Positions 24,001 to 35,788 of a stretch of DNA of 64,000 nucleotides are shown here, in pieces. The position numbers were made by a program, and so were the translations under genes. Each line of letters opens with the position of its first letter. The stretch's first letter is position 1. This stretch comes from Anaeramoeba ignava (Eukaryota; Metamonada; Anaeramoebidae). The DNA is taken from positions 310,001 through 374,000 of the forward strand of contig JAPDFW010000067.1 in the NCBI GenBank assembly GCA_028826165.1. The letters are read 5' to 3'. The notes beneath the pieces are model-generated. The model saw only the letters and a program-made list of their open reading frames with translations. It had not been told where the DNA came from and made no database searches.

Positions 24001-24121
24001 TTCTAATTGTATCAACTACAAAACTGCAAGCATTAATATTTCCAATTAAATGTTGTTTTCCTTGAGCAGTATCTGTTCCGTCTTTTAATAAAAGAATAGT
24101 TGGTTGTAGAAAATTAGACAT
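21054..24121 (-). CDS. CCT7: CCT eta, T-complex chaperonin subunit 7
   Basis: One of eight subunits of the cytosolic TRiC/CCT chaperonin, which folds actin and tubulin. 554 residues (human 543). Exons 24121-23849, 22968-22450, 22363-22196, 21758-21054; every junction is phase 0. Key segments: [54 protein letters not shown] at the start of exon 2, [36 protein letters not shown] (eta-specific), [37 protein letters not shown]-site residues of the GDGTT and GGG motifs are intact, so it should be active. Introns 1 and 3 (880 and 437 nt) are filled with TTTTAA and GAATATTTATTT repeats; intron 2 is a plain 86 nt. The ATG is preceded by a T-rich TTTTTCATTTTTTTC tract. Confidence 0.95.
21759..22195. 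repeat. GAATATTTATTTT repeat filling CCT7 intron 3
   Basis: TTTTGAATATTTATTTTGAATATTT units spanning nearly the whole 437-nt intron. The unit differs from the repeat in intron 1 of the same gene. Confidence 0.8.
22969..23848. repeat. TTTTAA repeat filling CCT7 intron 1
   Basis: TTTTAATTTTAA hexamer array with scattered TTTTGA, TTTTAT and TATTAA variants, from about 22969 to 23730, then about 115 nt of plainer sequence next to the donor at 23848. Confidence 0.8.
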
Positions 24122-24231
24122 CTAAAAGAAAAAGAAAGAAAAAAATGAAAAATTTTTTTTAAATTTTTTTTATTTTATTTTTAATTTTTCTCCTTTTGTT
24201 TTTTTTTTATTTTTTATTTTTTCTCCTTTTT

Positions 24232-24262
24232 TTTTTTTTTTCATTTTTTTCATTTTTTTCAA
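24232..24262 (+). promoter_or_regulatory. T-rich TTTTTCATTTTTTTCATTTTTTTC promoter-like tract
   Basis: Two copies of TTTCATTTTTT within 30 bases upstream of the GH30 ATG at 24265, matching the motif seen before other genes. Confidence 0.4.
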
Positions 24263-24264
24263 TT

Positions 24265-26209
24265 ATGAAATTTTTCTTAATTTCCTTTATTTTTGCTTTT
24301 CTTTTCTTTTCCATTTATTCCCAAGTAATTCATGTAACTCAAACAGCCAAAAACACAGATGATCGATTAACGCCTAAACCTGATATTTATTTTCAAGATA
24401 AAAAAATAAACGAAAATGAAATTATAATTGATCAAAATCAAATTTATCAAACAATTTACGGATTTGGGGGAGCATTTACAGAAGCCTGTGCAGTAAATTG
24501 GATTAAATTAAACTCTACTCTTCGGCATCAAATACTCTATGAATATTTCCACAATCTGCATTATCGAGTGGGAAGAGTTCATATAAATTCGTGTGATTTT
24601 TGTGAATCTTCTTATTCTTTTGATAATATTCCAAATGACTATGAATTGAAGAATTTCAGCTTAAGAAACGGTCATGATTTATACACTGTGATTCCGTTAA
24701 TTAAGCAAGCTCTTGAAATTGTTGATGATGAATTTAGACTTTTTGGTTCTCCTTGGAGTCCTCCTTTTTGGATGAAGCAAAATCAAAATATGAATACTTC
24801 TACTACTCCAGGTCTTATTAATTCTCCTCAGATCCATCAATCTTGGGCTTTGTATTTTAGTAAATGGATTAGTGCTTATGAAGAACAAGGAATTCCTATT
24901 TGGGGAATGTAAATTCAATTCTATTCGATTCTATTCAAATTAAAATAAAATAAATTCAATTAAAATTAATATTTAATATTCAATATTTAATTCAATTTAA
25001 TTCAATATTCAATATTCAATTCAATTCAATTCAATATTCAATATTCAATATTCAATTCAATTCAATTCAATATTCAATATTCAATTCAATTCAATTCAAT
25101 ATTCAATATTCAATTCAATTCAATACTTAATATTCAATTCAATTCAATATTTAATATTTAATTCAATTCAATTCAATATTTAATATTCAATTCAATTCAA
25201 TTCAATTCAATATTTAATTCAATTCAATTCAATATTTAATTCAATTCAATTCAATATTTAATATTTAATATTCAATTCAATATTCAATTTAATATTTAAT
25301 ATTCAATTCAATATTCAATTTAATATTTAATATTCAATTCAATTCAATTCAATTCAATTCAATATTTAATATTTAATATTCAATTCAATATTCAATTTAA
25401 TATTTAATATTTAATAAAATTAAAATCAAAATTATAATAAAAGAACAATACAAAATGAACCAGCAAATGATGCATTATGGGAATCGTGCTGTTATACAGT
25501 AGATGAAGAAGCTGATTTTCTAGCGAATTATCTTGGACCACAATTAAAAAAAGATCATCCAGATGTCAAAATCATGATGTACGATTACAACAAAGATCAC
25601 GTATACGATTGGGCGCAAGGAATATTAGGGAACCGACCTGACGCATCAAAATACGTAGACGGTGTTGCATTTCATTGGTATTCAGGATCTGAATTTGGAA
25701 ATGTTGAAAAAATTCACGATGAATTTCCCGGCTATTTTCTTTTAGCAACAGAAGCTTGTGTTTGTCCTTATACATTTGCTTATGATTGGGCAACTGGAGA
25801 ATCTTATGCATTCGATATTCTTGGTGACTTGAACTCTTGGGCTGTTGGTTGGGTCGATTGGAACCTCTGTCTTGATACTCATGGTGGCCCAAATCATTTG
25901 AATAATTTTTGTGGTTCACCTATTATGATCGATCCTGATACTCACCAGATCATTTATCAACCTGCATTTTACTATATGGGCCAAATTTCTAAATTCGTTC
26001 TTCCTGGTTCAAGAAGAATTTATTCTTATGTCTTGAATCAAAATATTGATATTGTTTCTTCTGCTTTTATCTCTCCTACTGGTGATATTGTTCTTGTTGT
26101 TTTGAATCAATCTTATGAAGAACAAAGTTTTGATATTGTTTTTAATCAAAGATATGCTAATGTTACTCTTCCTGAAAATTCAATTGCTACTTTTGTTTTT
26201 GAGAATTAA
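24265..26209 (+). CDS. secreted GH30 glucosylceramidase
   Basis: Family 30 glycoside hydrolase like human GBA1, which cleaves glucosylceramide in the lysosome; 469 residues. Exons 24265-24908 and 25444-26209, phase 2. Residues 1-20 are a hydrophobic signal peptide (KFFLISFIFAFLFFSIYSQ), so it enters the secretory or lysosomal path. Motifs: YGFGGAFTEA, GRVHINSCDFC, FGSPWSPPFWMK, QNEP with the acid/base Glu220, and LLATEACVC with the nucleophile Glu318; spacing agrees with the human enzyme. The acid/base motif lies just after the intron junction, which supports the junction. C-terminal beta domain is complete (DIVLVVLNQSYEEQSF). N-glycosylation sites such as NST and NQS are present. The start is the first ATG, directly before the signal peptide. 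Shares its upstream region (143 bp) with divergent CCT7. Confidence 0.92.
24909..25443. repeat. ATTCAATTCAATATTTAAT repeat filling GH30 intron
   Basis: Tandem ATTCA and TATTTA pentamer/hexamer blocks occupy about 480 of 535 intron bases. Confidence 0.8.
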
Positions 26210-27089
26210 TTCCTTTTGCAATTCCTTTTAAAATTTAATTAAATTCAATTCAAAATTTAATTCAAAATTTAATTCAAAATTTAATTAAAATTTAATTCAA
26301 AATTCAATTTAAAATTTAATTAAAATTCAATTTAAAATTTAATTAAAATTTAATTTAAAATTTAATTTAGAATTTAATTTAAAATTCCTTTTAAAATTCC
26401 ATTTAAAATTTAATTTAAAATTTAATTCAAAATTCAATTTAAAATTTAATTTAAAATTTAATTTAAAATTTAATTCAAAATTCCTATTAAAATTTAATTT
26501 AAAATTTAATTTAAAATTTAATTCAATTCCTATTAAAATTCCATTTAAAATTCCTTTTAAAATTCCTTTTAAAATTTAATTAAATTCAATTCAAATTCAA
26601 TTTAAAATTTAATTCAAATTCAATTTAAAATTTAATTAAAATTCAATTTAAAATTCAATTTAAAATTTAATTTAAAATTTAATTTAAAATTTAATTTAAA
26701 ATTTAATTTAAAATTTAATTAAAATTTAATTCAAAATTTAATTCAAAATTTAAAATTCAATTTAAAATTTAATTTAAAATTCAATTCAAAATTCAATTAA
26801 AAATTCAATTTAAAATTCCATTCAAAATTCCTTTTAAAATTCAATTTAAAAATAAAAATTCAAATTGAAAAAGATAAAAAAAATTGATTTTTTAATGAAA
26901 ATTTTTTGTGATTTGGTTCTTTTTGAATTTTAAAATTAGTTAAAGAGTTTTAAAAAAAAAAATATTTCGTGGTTTTTTGTTTTGTAAAAAACGGATCAAT
27001 AGTTTAGAGGAAAAAAAAAAAGATTTTGAAATTAAATGAATTTCCAAAAAAATATGGAAAAAAGAATAAGAAGAATCTAAACGAGAAAT
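26210..27089. repeat. AAAATTTAATTC repeat between convergent genes
   Basis: About 640 bp of AAAATTTAATTT/AAAATTCAATTT units after the GH30 stop, followed by about 220 bp of non-repetitive AT-rich sequence up to the stop of the OSBP-related gene. No gene or RNA is visible. Confidence 0.7.
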
Positions 27090-29886
27090 TTAATCATCTT
27101 TTTCTTTTTCTTTTTCTTTTTCATTTTCATTTTCATTTTCATTTTCATTTTCTTTTTCTTTTTCTTTTTCTTTTTCTTTTTCATCTTGATTTGTGTTTTC
27201 ATTTGTGTTTTCATTTTCATTTTCATTTTCATTTTCATTTTTCTTTTTATCATATTGTTCTTGATTCCAAATTGGAATTCCTAATTTATCAATTGGTTTT
27301 GGTTCTGGATCTTTCTTTTCATCATAAAGTGTTGTTCTAACAAAAAATTTCAATTTAAAAATTTCAATTTAAAAAATTTCAATTTAAAAAATTCAATTTA
27401 TAAATTTCAATTTAAAAAATTTCAATTTAAAAAATTTCAATTTAAAATTCAATTTATAAATTTTAAAATAAATACGTTGGATTGTTAAACCACCAATTTC
27501 CATCTTTTTCATGGAAATATTTAACTTTCCATTCTTCTTTGGTTTTGTTTCGAAGATTTCTTTCTTGTCTTTGTCTTTCTTCAAGTTCAGATTTATATTT
27601 AGTAGCTTCATCTACATCTCCTTTATTTAGACTTAATTTTAATTTTAATTTTAATTTCAATTTTAATTTAAATTTGATTTTAATTTTAATTTTAATTTTA
27701 ATTTTAATTTTAATTTTAATTTTAATTTTAAATATTAATTTTAATTTTAATATTAATTTTAATTTTAATTTTTAATTTTAATTTTTAATTTTAATTTTAA
27801 TTTTAATTTTAATTTTAATTTTAATTTTAATTTTAATTTTTTAATTTTAATTTTAGTTTTAATTTTAATTTTAGTTTTAATTTTAATTTTAATTTTAATT
27901 TTGATTTTGATTTTAATTTTAATTTTGATTTTAATTTTAATTTTGATTTTAATTTTAATTTTAATTTTAATTTTAATTTTAATTTTAATTTTAATTTTAA
28001 TTTTAATTTTAATTTTAATTTTAATTTTAATTTTAATTTTAATTTTAATTTTACGCAGCAGTGACTTTTCTCCATAAATTTCTAGATTCAAATTCTTCTT
28101 GGTCTTGTTCAGGTGGAACATAAAGTTTGTGATGACGAAGTTTTGAAACATCAAGAAATTCTTTTTTTTGAGGTTTATACTTCTTAATTCCTTTTTGTTT
28201 TATTGCTGCTTTTACAAACTGTTTAGTTTCCTTGATATACATTATTGAATCCCATTTCCCAGATAATTCATACATCTTAGTATCATTTTGGAAAATATTT
28301 CCACCAATATGATTAGGTTCACCTTTCCAAAAAGACTATATTTTAATTTTAAATTTAATTTTAATTTTAATTTTATTTAATTTTAATTTTAATTATGATT
28401 TTATAAATGAATTTTAATTTTAATTTTAATTTTAATTTTAATTTTAATTTTAATTTTAATTTTAATTTTAATTTTAATTTTAATTTTAATTTTATTTAAT
28501 TTTAATTTTAATTTTAATTTTAATTTTAATTTTAATTTTAATTTTAATTTTAATTTTAATTTTAATTTTAATTTTAATTTTAATTTTAATTTTAATTTTA
28601 ATTTTAAATTTTAATTTTAAATTTTAATTTTAATTTTTAATTTTAATTTTAATTTTATAAATGAATTTTAATTTTTAATTTTAATTTTAATTTTAATTTT
28701 AATTTTAATTTTATAAATGAATTTTAATTTTAATTTTAATTTTGATTTTAATTTTAATTTTAATTTTGATTTTAAATTTAATAAATGAATTTTAATTTTA
28801 TAAATGAATTTTAATTTTTCATTTATTGAATTTTGTATTCTATTGTAGATTGAATTGAGATTTTCATTTATTGAATTTTATAAATAGATATAAATTTTAA
28901 TTATAAATTTGATTAAAAAAAAATACCTTTGATTTAAACTCAATAATAGCACGACATTTTGTTTTAGGACAACGAACAAAAACCTTATCACAATTTTCCA
29001 TAAAAGTTTTACCAAGAATAATACCTCTAGCATAAACATCAGGAAGATTAAATTCATAAACCTCATCCAAATTGAGGAAATTAAGAGTACACAAACTAGA
29101 ATTAGCCATCAAACTTGCGGCAGAATTCCCATAAAATTTGCTTTTAGTATGAATCCAACCGTTGATAGTCCAGTTATGCTTTCTGTTCTCAACATAAAAA
29201 CTAGAAATAGGCGGATGATGAGAAACTTGTTCACAAAGTTGGGTCGTTATTCCGTTGCCGGATTCTTTATGATTTAAATAACAACGGAAAGTCTCCCCCA
29301 AAATTGAATTATACGGTTTTTTAACCCCTTGTGGTCCCATATGAAAACCTGACAAGTAAAACTTTGTAACTGTCAATAGTCGCTCAAGTGGATCTGTCTG
29401 TTTTTCAATCTCAAATAGTAAGTTGACATGGATTAAAAAGTCAGATGTTCTTTCTAAAAATGACCGAGGTTCTAAAATGAATGTTGGTAATGTCACTCGT
29501 GTTAAATCCATCCCGATTGACAGTTGTTTTATCATTGCCATTATTATGGACCCGTGTTTTTGCATAAGTTCTTCTTCTCGTTTCACTTTTTTGATTTTTA
29601 CTTCCTCATCTGGTAAATACTCTTTTGCATCTTCTGCTGCTTTATAATATTCTTCGATTTTTTTTTTCACTTCTTCACTGTCTTCTTGTTCTTTTTCTTT
29701 TTCTTTTTCTTTTTCTGTTTCTTTTTCTGTTTCTGTCGTTTGTTTTTCATCCGTTTTTTCCGGCTCAAATGTTAGATCTTGCCAATCATTTTCACCATCT
29801 GAATCTGTGTCATTTCCATTATCATTTTCATTGTCATTTTCATTATCATTTTCATTGTCAATTTTGTTTTTTTCTTGATCGCTCAT
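27090..29886 (-). CDS. oxysterol-binding protein-related protein
   Basis: Lipid-transfer protein of the OSBP/ORP family, 547 residues, probably exchanging sterol and PI4P between membranes. Exons 29886-28927, 28335-28055, 27631-27476, 27336-27090; phases 0, 2, 2 all fit. The ORD domain begins near residue 115 (QLSIGMDLTRVTLPTFILEP, with LERTSDFLIH), carries KKPYNSILGETFRCY, and the family signature EQVSHHPPIS. Exon 2 gives FWKGEPNHIGGNIF; exon 3 gives NKGDVDEATKYKSELEERQR, the usual helix after the lipid tunnel. The acidic N-terminus (NENDNDNGN, then EKEKEKE) and the NENE/KEKE tail are low complexity. No PH domain or FFAT motif is obvious, so it is a short ORP. The ATG at 29886 is the first in frame. 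Confidence 0.9.
27632..28054. repeat. TTTTAA hexamer array in ORP intron 2
   Basis: About 400 bp of nearly pure TTTTAA with TTTTGA interruptions. On the opposite strand it reads as long Lys-Ile or Lys-Leu ORFs that are repeat artefacts. Confidence 0.85.
28336..28926. repeat. TTTTAA hexamer array in ORP intron 1
   Basis: About 480 bp of TTTTAA hexamers with several TTTATAAATGAA interruptions, then about 110 bp of plain sequence next to the donor at 28926. The repeat matches intron 2 of the same gene. Confidence 0.8.
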
Positions 29887-30260
29887 TTTTATTTGTTGTA
29901 ATTTTTTTATTGAATTTTAATTTTTTTTATTTTAATTTTTATTTTAATTTAAATGTAAAAAAAAAAATGAAAAAAAAAATAAGAAAAAAAAAAAATTTTT
30001 TTAAATAAAACAAATTAAAAAAAATAAAAAAAGAGAAAAAGGAGAAAAATTTTTTTTTTTTTTTTGCTTTTTTTTTTTCATTTATTGATTAAATTAAAAA
30101 AAGGGGTTATTTATTTAGATTTAATTTAGATTTTAATTTTATTTTTAATTTTAATTTTAATTTTAATTTTAATTTTATTTAAAAAAAAAAATGGAAAAAT
30201 TTAAAATGTCAAAATTTTTTTTTTTCATTTTTTTTTTTCATTTTTTTTCTTTTTTTAAAA
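29887..30260. promoter_or_regulatory. divergent promoter region ORP / RAB3GAP1
   Basis: A 374-bp T- and A-rich gap between two start codons. TTTTTTTTCATTTTTTTTTTCATTTTTTTTC (30221-30250) precedes the RAB3GAP1 ATG by about 12 bases; the complementary AAAAAATGAAAAAAAA near 29967 serves the minus-strand gene. A short TTTTAA tract lies at 30130-30180. No gene seen. Confidence 0.4.
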
Positions 30261-33200
30261 ATGAAATCACAAAGGAAACATTTTCAACAATTTGTAAATT
30301 AATAAAATTAAAAATTAAATATTAATATTAAAATTTAAATATTAATATTAAAATTAATATTAAAAAAGAATGATAAAGGATTTGAAATTCATGATTTTTC
30401 AGTTTCTTCTCCTTGGGAAAAATTTATATCAGAAATTGAAATGAATTTAAGAAAATTATCATTAGATGCTGTTCAATATTTTTCAAGAAACGTATTTTAA
30501 AAACAACAAAAAACAAAACAAAAAACAAAATAATTTTTTTTAATTTTCAAATTAAATTAAAAAAAAATAGAATAAAAAACAAAATATAACAAAAATAATT
30601 GAAGTTAATGGAAAACAAACGAAATTAAAATATAAAAATTTTGGTTCTTTTCAAAAAAATTCAGATTCAAAATTTTTCCCTTTAATGAAAGCAATGATGG
30701 AAACTAAAAAGGAATTTAGTTCACCAGAACTTTTACAAAGATGGTTCAAACAAGAAAAAAAACAAAAATTAGTTTTTTTTATTTTAATTTTTTTATCATT
30801 TTAATTTTAGGTTTGGTCTTTCTGAATTTATTATTATAAAAATTAAAGATTTTTCTTTAAATGAAGCTAGTATTATTCTTAGTAGTTTATCCATTGCTTT
30901 AGATAATTGTGGAAGGTTTATTTTCCGAGTTTATTATCAATTCAAATTTAAATTCAAAATCAATTCAAAATTAAAATTCAAAATCAATTCAAAATTAAAA
31001 TTCAAAATCAATTTAAAAATTAAAATTAAAATTAAAATTAAAATTAAATTAAAATTAAAATTAAAATTAAAATTTAAATTCAAAATCAATTCAAAAATTA
31101 AAATTAAAATTAAAATTAAAATTAAAATTAAAATTAAAATTAAAAATAAAATTAAAATTAAAATTCAAAAATTAAAATTTAAATTCAAAATCAATTTAAA
31201 ATCAAAATCAAAATCAAAATCAATTTAGAAATCAATTTAAAATTCAAAATCAATTTAAAAATTAAAATTAAAATTAAAATTAAAATTAAATTAAAAATCA
31301 ATTCAAAATCAATTCAAAATCAATTTTAAAATCAATTCAAAATCATTTTAAAAATCAATTTAAAATCAATTCAAAATCAATTTTAAAATTAAAATTAAAA
31401 TTAAAATTAAAATTAAAAATTAAAATTAAAATTAAAATTAAAATTAAAATTCAAATTAAAATTCAAATTAAAATTCAAATTAAAATTCAAATTAAAATTA
31501 AAATTAAAATTAAAATTAAAAATAAAATTAAAATTAAAATTAAAAATCAATTCAAAATCATTTTAAAAATTAAAAATATTTAGTCCAGTTCCTGTTTTTG
31601 TTTTATTAATTGATGGACTCAAAAAACATTATATTGGTTATGCAACCCATAATAATATTACAACAAAATTCGATTCTTTAATTCAAAGTAATGATGATAT
31701 TATTGATTTCCCTCATTTACTTGATATGTTTTGCATGAAACTTGTAATTCTTTCTATTTTTTTTTTTCTTAAATTTTCTATTCATTTCATTTCTTTTTAT
31801 GAAACTAAATCAATAGGAAATTCCTCCAGAAAAAACAAAGAAAATTTCCATATCTTCTCATTTTACTTACGATATTAATTCGGATGATATTCCAGTTGAT
31901 AAAAAATATATCGGAATTTTTCCTTATAAACAAAAAGAATATGAATCAACTATTAATTATAGCAAATATAGTGATCCAATTTCTAGTAAAAAGAAAAAGA
32001 AAAAAAGAAAAAAAGAAAAAAGAAATATCGATCAAATTTTTCTTATTAAATTTCATTTAGGAATCCTTTTGGAAGTAAAATGGCCTTATTTCCAAGATAA
32101 AAAAATTTTAGAGAAAGATTCTTTAACTTTATTTAATCCATTCTTATCAAAATTTTGGAGATTAAGAGTCGAATTTTTGGAAAGGTTTAATATATTAATA
32201 TATTTATTATCAAATTCAATTTGAATTTTAATTTTAATTCTCATGTTATTTTTATTAAATTATCAAAAAAAAAAGTCCTCAATGCTTATTATGTGAAGGA
32301 TTAACTCAATTAATGAATTTTTTTATAAAAGGAAAGAAAATTGAATCCTTATTAGGTTTACTTGAAAAAAATACAAACAAAACTAAAAAATCAGGAAAGA
32401 TCATTGGAATGTTTGGAAGAATTAAAAACTCTTTACAAAATAGTTTATCAAAAAAATCACCACTTCCTAATTTAGATATTAAAGATATAATCCAAGATTT
32501 ATTTATTTTTAATCAAGATGAAAATTTGAATGAAAATGAAAATGAAAATTCAAATGAAAATCAAAAAGACAATGAAAAATTAGATCGCAAAGAGTCTTTG
32601 AATTTGCCAAGATTATCTATTAAAACAGCTCCATCTAATACTTTAATTTCTCGATTAGCACTTCATTGTGCATTTCAAGAAAATCTTAAAAGTATATTAT
32701 TTTTTATTCTCAATTAATTAAATCTAATTTTCTGGATTTCTTAAAAAAAAAAAACAATATATTGATTTTTTTTTTCTTATCAAATAGAAATTGCTCAAAT
32801 TTGGAATCAATTTTTAATTCATTTGAGGTGGTGTTGGGAAAATGGAAAAAAACTCCCAGGAATACCTTTAAGTCCACCTGATTTAAGATATTCTTTAATT
32901 TATCAAAAATTACAAATGCTTAATTTATGCATTGAAAAGAAAACACGAGAAAAAAACGAGAAACAAAATTTAAAAGAAAATTCAAAAGAAAATTTAAAAG
33001 AAAATTCAAATGAAAATTCAAATGAAAATTTAAATGAAAATTCAAATGAAAATTCAAATGATAATTTAAAAGATATTTTGAATGAAAATTCAAATGATAA
33101 TTTAAAAGATATCTTGAATGAAAATGATTCAACAGAAGTTGCTAATGGATGGGATATTGGAGAAGATATTCTTGATGAAATGATTGGAGAAGATGATAAT

Positions 33201-35669
33201 AAACAAAATCATCAAGAATATATTAAAGAAAATGTAAATATAGAAAAAGAAAATGATTCTATAGAAAGTTCTGGAAATGATTCTGATGAAGATTCGCAAG
33301 AACAACCAGATTTAGATTTAGATAATCTTGATGTTCCAGATTTTGATTTTCAAAATATTTCTTCAGATGAATCAGAAAATGAATCAGAAAATAATTTAGG
33401 AAATAAATTAGAAAATAATTTAGAAAATGAATCAAAAAGTGAATCAAATAATAATTTAGAAAGCGAATCAAATAATAATTTAGAAAGTGAATCAAATAAT
33501 AATTTAGAAAATGAAAAAATCCAAAATTTCCAAAATTTTCAACCATCAGGTCAACTTAAATTTGTTGATGGAATGCTACTTCTTAAAACAGGAGAAAAAA
33601 TGTGGGAACCAATTACACAAGATCCACTTCATTTAACAGAAGATAAACTTATTGAACAACAAGAACTTTTTGTTAGATTAGGAACAAGTGAACATGGAGC
33701 AAATATTCGTGCACAAATTCAAAGTAAACAATTATTAGCTGATATGCAAGCCTTTAAAGCAGCAAATAAAAATAGTATTCTCGAGGATTTTGTTCGTTGG
33801 TATTCACCTCGAGATTGGATTGTTGATTCCTCAAATATTAATCAAGGAAAATTAAGCTCAAGAATGATAAAACAAAATAATATTTGGGTTAAAACTTGGG
33901 AAGAAGCTAATCCTATTCCTGCTCAAAATCAAAAACCTTTATTTGATCATATTAAAGAAGCCGAAGTTGCACTTCATTATTTTGACACTTTGTCATCAAA
34001 AGAAATTCTTCGGCAGTATTTTTATTTTAATTTAAATATTTTTATTTAATTTTAATTTAAATATTTGATTTTGATTTAAATATTTAATTTTAATTGATTT
34101 TAATTTAAATATTTGATTTTAATTTAAATAATTGATTTTGATTTTATTGATTTTAATTTAAATATTTTTATTTGATTTTAATTTAAATATTTGATTTAAA
34201 TATTTGATTTTAATTTAAATATTTAATTTTAATTTAAATATTTTTATTTTAATTGATTTTAATATTTAATTTTAATTTATTTGATTTTGATTTAAATATT
34301 TAATTTTTAATTTAAATATTTTTATTTTAATTGATTTTAATTTAAATATTTGATTTTAATTTTAATATTTAATTTAATTGATTTTAATTTAAATATTTAA
34401 TTTTAATTTAAATATTTGATTTTTAATTTTGATTTAATTTAAATATTTGATTTTAATATTTAATTTTTGATTTTAATATTTAATTTTTGATTTTAATTTA
34501 AATATTTGATTTTAATTTAAATATTTGATTTTTAATTTAAATATTTGATTTTAATTTAAATATTTGATTTTAATTTAAATATTTGATTTTAATTTTATTG
34601 ATTTTAATTTAAATATTTTTATTTGATTTTAATTTAAATATTTGATTTTAATTTAAATATTTGATTTTAATTTAAATATTTGATTTTTAATTTAAATATT
34701 TGATTTTAATTTAAATATTTTGATTTTAATTTATTTAATTTTATTGATTTTAATTTAAATATTTGATTTTGATTTAAATATTTAATTTTAATATTTAATT
34801 TTGATTGATTTTAATTTGATTTTAATTTTTGATTTAATTTAAATATTTAATTTAAATATTTGATTTTTATTTATTTGATTTTGATTTAAATATTTGATTT
34901 TAATTTAAATATTTGATTTTAATTTTATTGATTTTAATTTGATTTAAATATTTGATTTATTTGATTTAAATATTTGATTTTAATTTAAATATTTGATTTT
35001 AATATTTAATTTTTGATTTTAATTTGATTTAAATATTTGATTTAAATATTTGATTTAAATATTTGATTTAATTTATTTGATTTTAATTCAGGCTTTTGGG
35101 AATTGCTATAAGTAGTACTGTAGATCTTTTAATTAATACACCTGTTTCAAAATGTTCAAAAATTAAAAATCAACTTATAAATTTAATCAATCAAATTAAT
35201 TCTTTATATTCTACAAAAATGAAGTAAATAATTTTTTTCTTTCCTTTTTAAAAAGTTTTATTTATAATTTTTTTAATTTCTTTCTCTTTCAAAAAAAAGA
35301 AAAAATGAAATTGAAAAATTAATTGAAATGATTCAAGAAATTGAAATCGAAATTATTCAATTAAATTCATTATGGAAAAAATTAAATGGAGATTTAGAAA
35401 TGATTCAAGAATTTTTATCTTCAACAAATTTTAGAATTAAAATCAATGATGAACGTAAAAGAGAAATTGTACTTCATTTATTTAATGAATTTTCACAAGA
35501 AAATGAAAATGATTTTTCACTTCCTGAACCAGAAAATAAAGAATTTATATTTAGAATTTCATCTCCATATCCAATTCAATCATCAAATCCTGTTTCTCAT
35601 CGAATGTATGCTTTTGTTTCAAATGGTGTTCTTAGAATTTCTACAGCAATTTCAGAATCTTATATTTAA
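30261..35669 (+). CDS. RAB3GAP1: Rab3 GTPase-activating protein catalytic subunit
   Basis: RAB3GAP1 works with RAB3GAP2 as a GAP for Rab3 and an exchange factor for Rab18 (ER, lipid droplets, autophagy). 1035 residues, human 981. Ten exons: 30261-30293, 30369-30491, 30571-30743, 30811-30915, 31584-31743, 31817-32184, 32276-32691, 32788-34015, 35092-35223, 35300-35669; all phases agree. Matches along the whole length: EIHDFSVSSPWEKFISEIE, RWFGLSEF, SLSIALDNCGSPVPVFV, SPQCLLCEG, RWCWENGKKLPGIPLSPPDL, MWEPITQDPLHLTEDKL, LGTSEHGANIRAQIQSKQLL, and ILEDFVRWYSPRDWI, the block that carries the catalytic arginine in the human protein. The C-terminus (SPYPIQSSNPVSHRMYAFV) matches the human PYSKALPQRMYSVL. 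An N/E/S/D-rich insert (about 32990-33530) sits in the variable acidic loop. Introns 4 and 8 are repeat-filled; the other seven are 67-96 nt. Confidence 0.93.
30916..31583. repeat. AAAATTAAAATCAATTC repeat filling RAB3GAP1 intron 4
   Basis: AAAATT hexamers mixed with AAAATCAATTC units occupy about 620 of 668 bases between GGAAG/GT and TTTAG/TC. Confidence 0.8.
34016..35091. repeat. TTTAAATATTTGATTTTAA repeat filling RAB3GAP1 intron 8
   Basis: A 1076-nt intron made of the roughly 19-bp unit ATTTAAATATTTGATTTTA with length variants. The unit differs from that of intron 4 in the same gene. The acceptor is TTAATTCAG. Confidence 0.85.
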
Positions 35670-35788
35670 TCAATAATTAATTTTAAATTTTCAATCAATT
35701 TTCAATCAATTTTCAATCAATAATAAATAAAACAAATACATGATTTTTCATTTGGATTATTTTTTTTTTCTTCCTTTTTTTTTTAAAA

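Noticed and set aside
27765..28154. Lys-Ile and Lys-Leu repeat proteins on the minus strand
   Set aside because: They are the TTTTAA array of ORP intron 2; the ORP exons join across it in phase.
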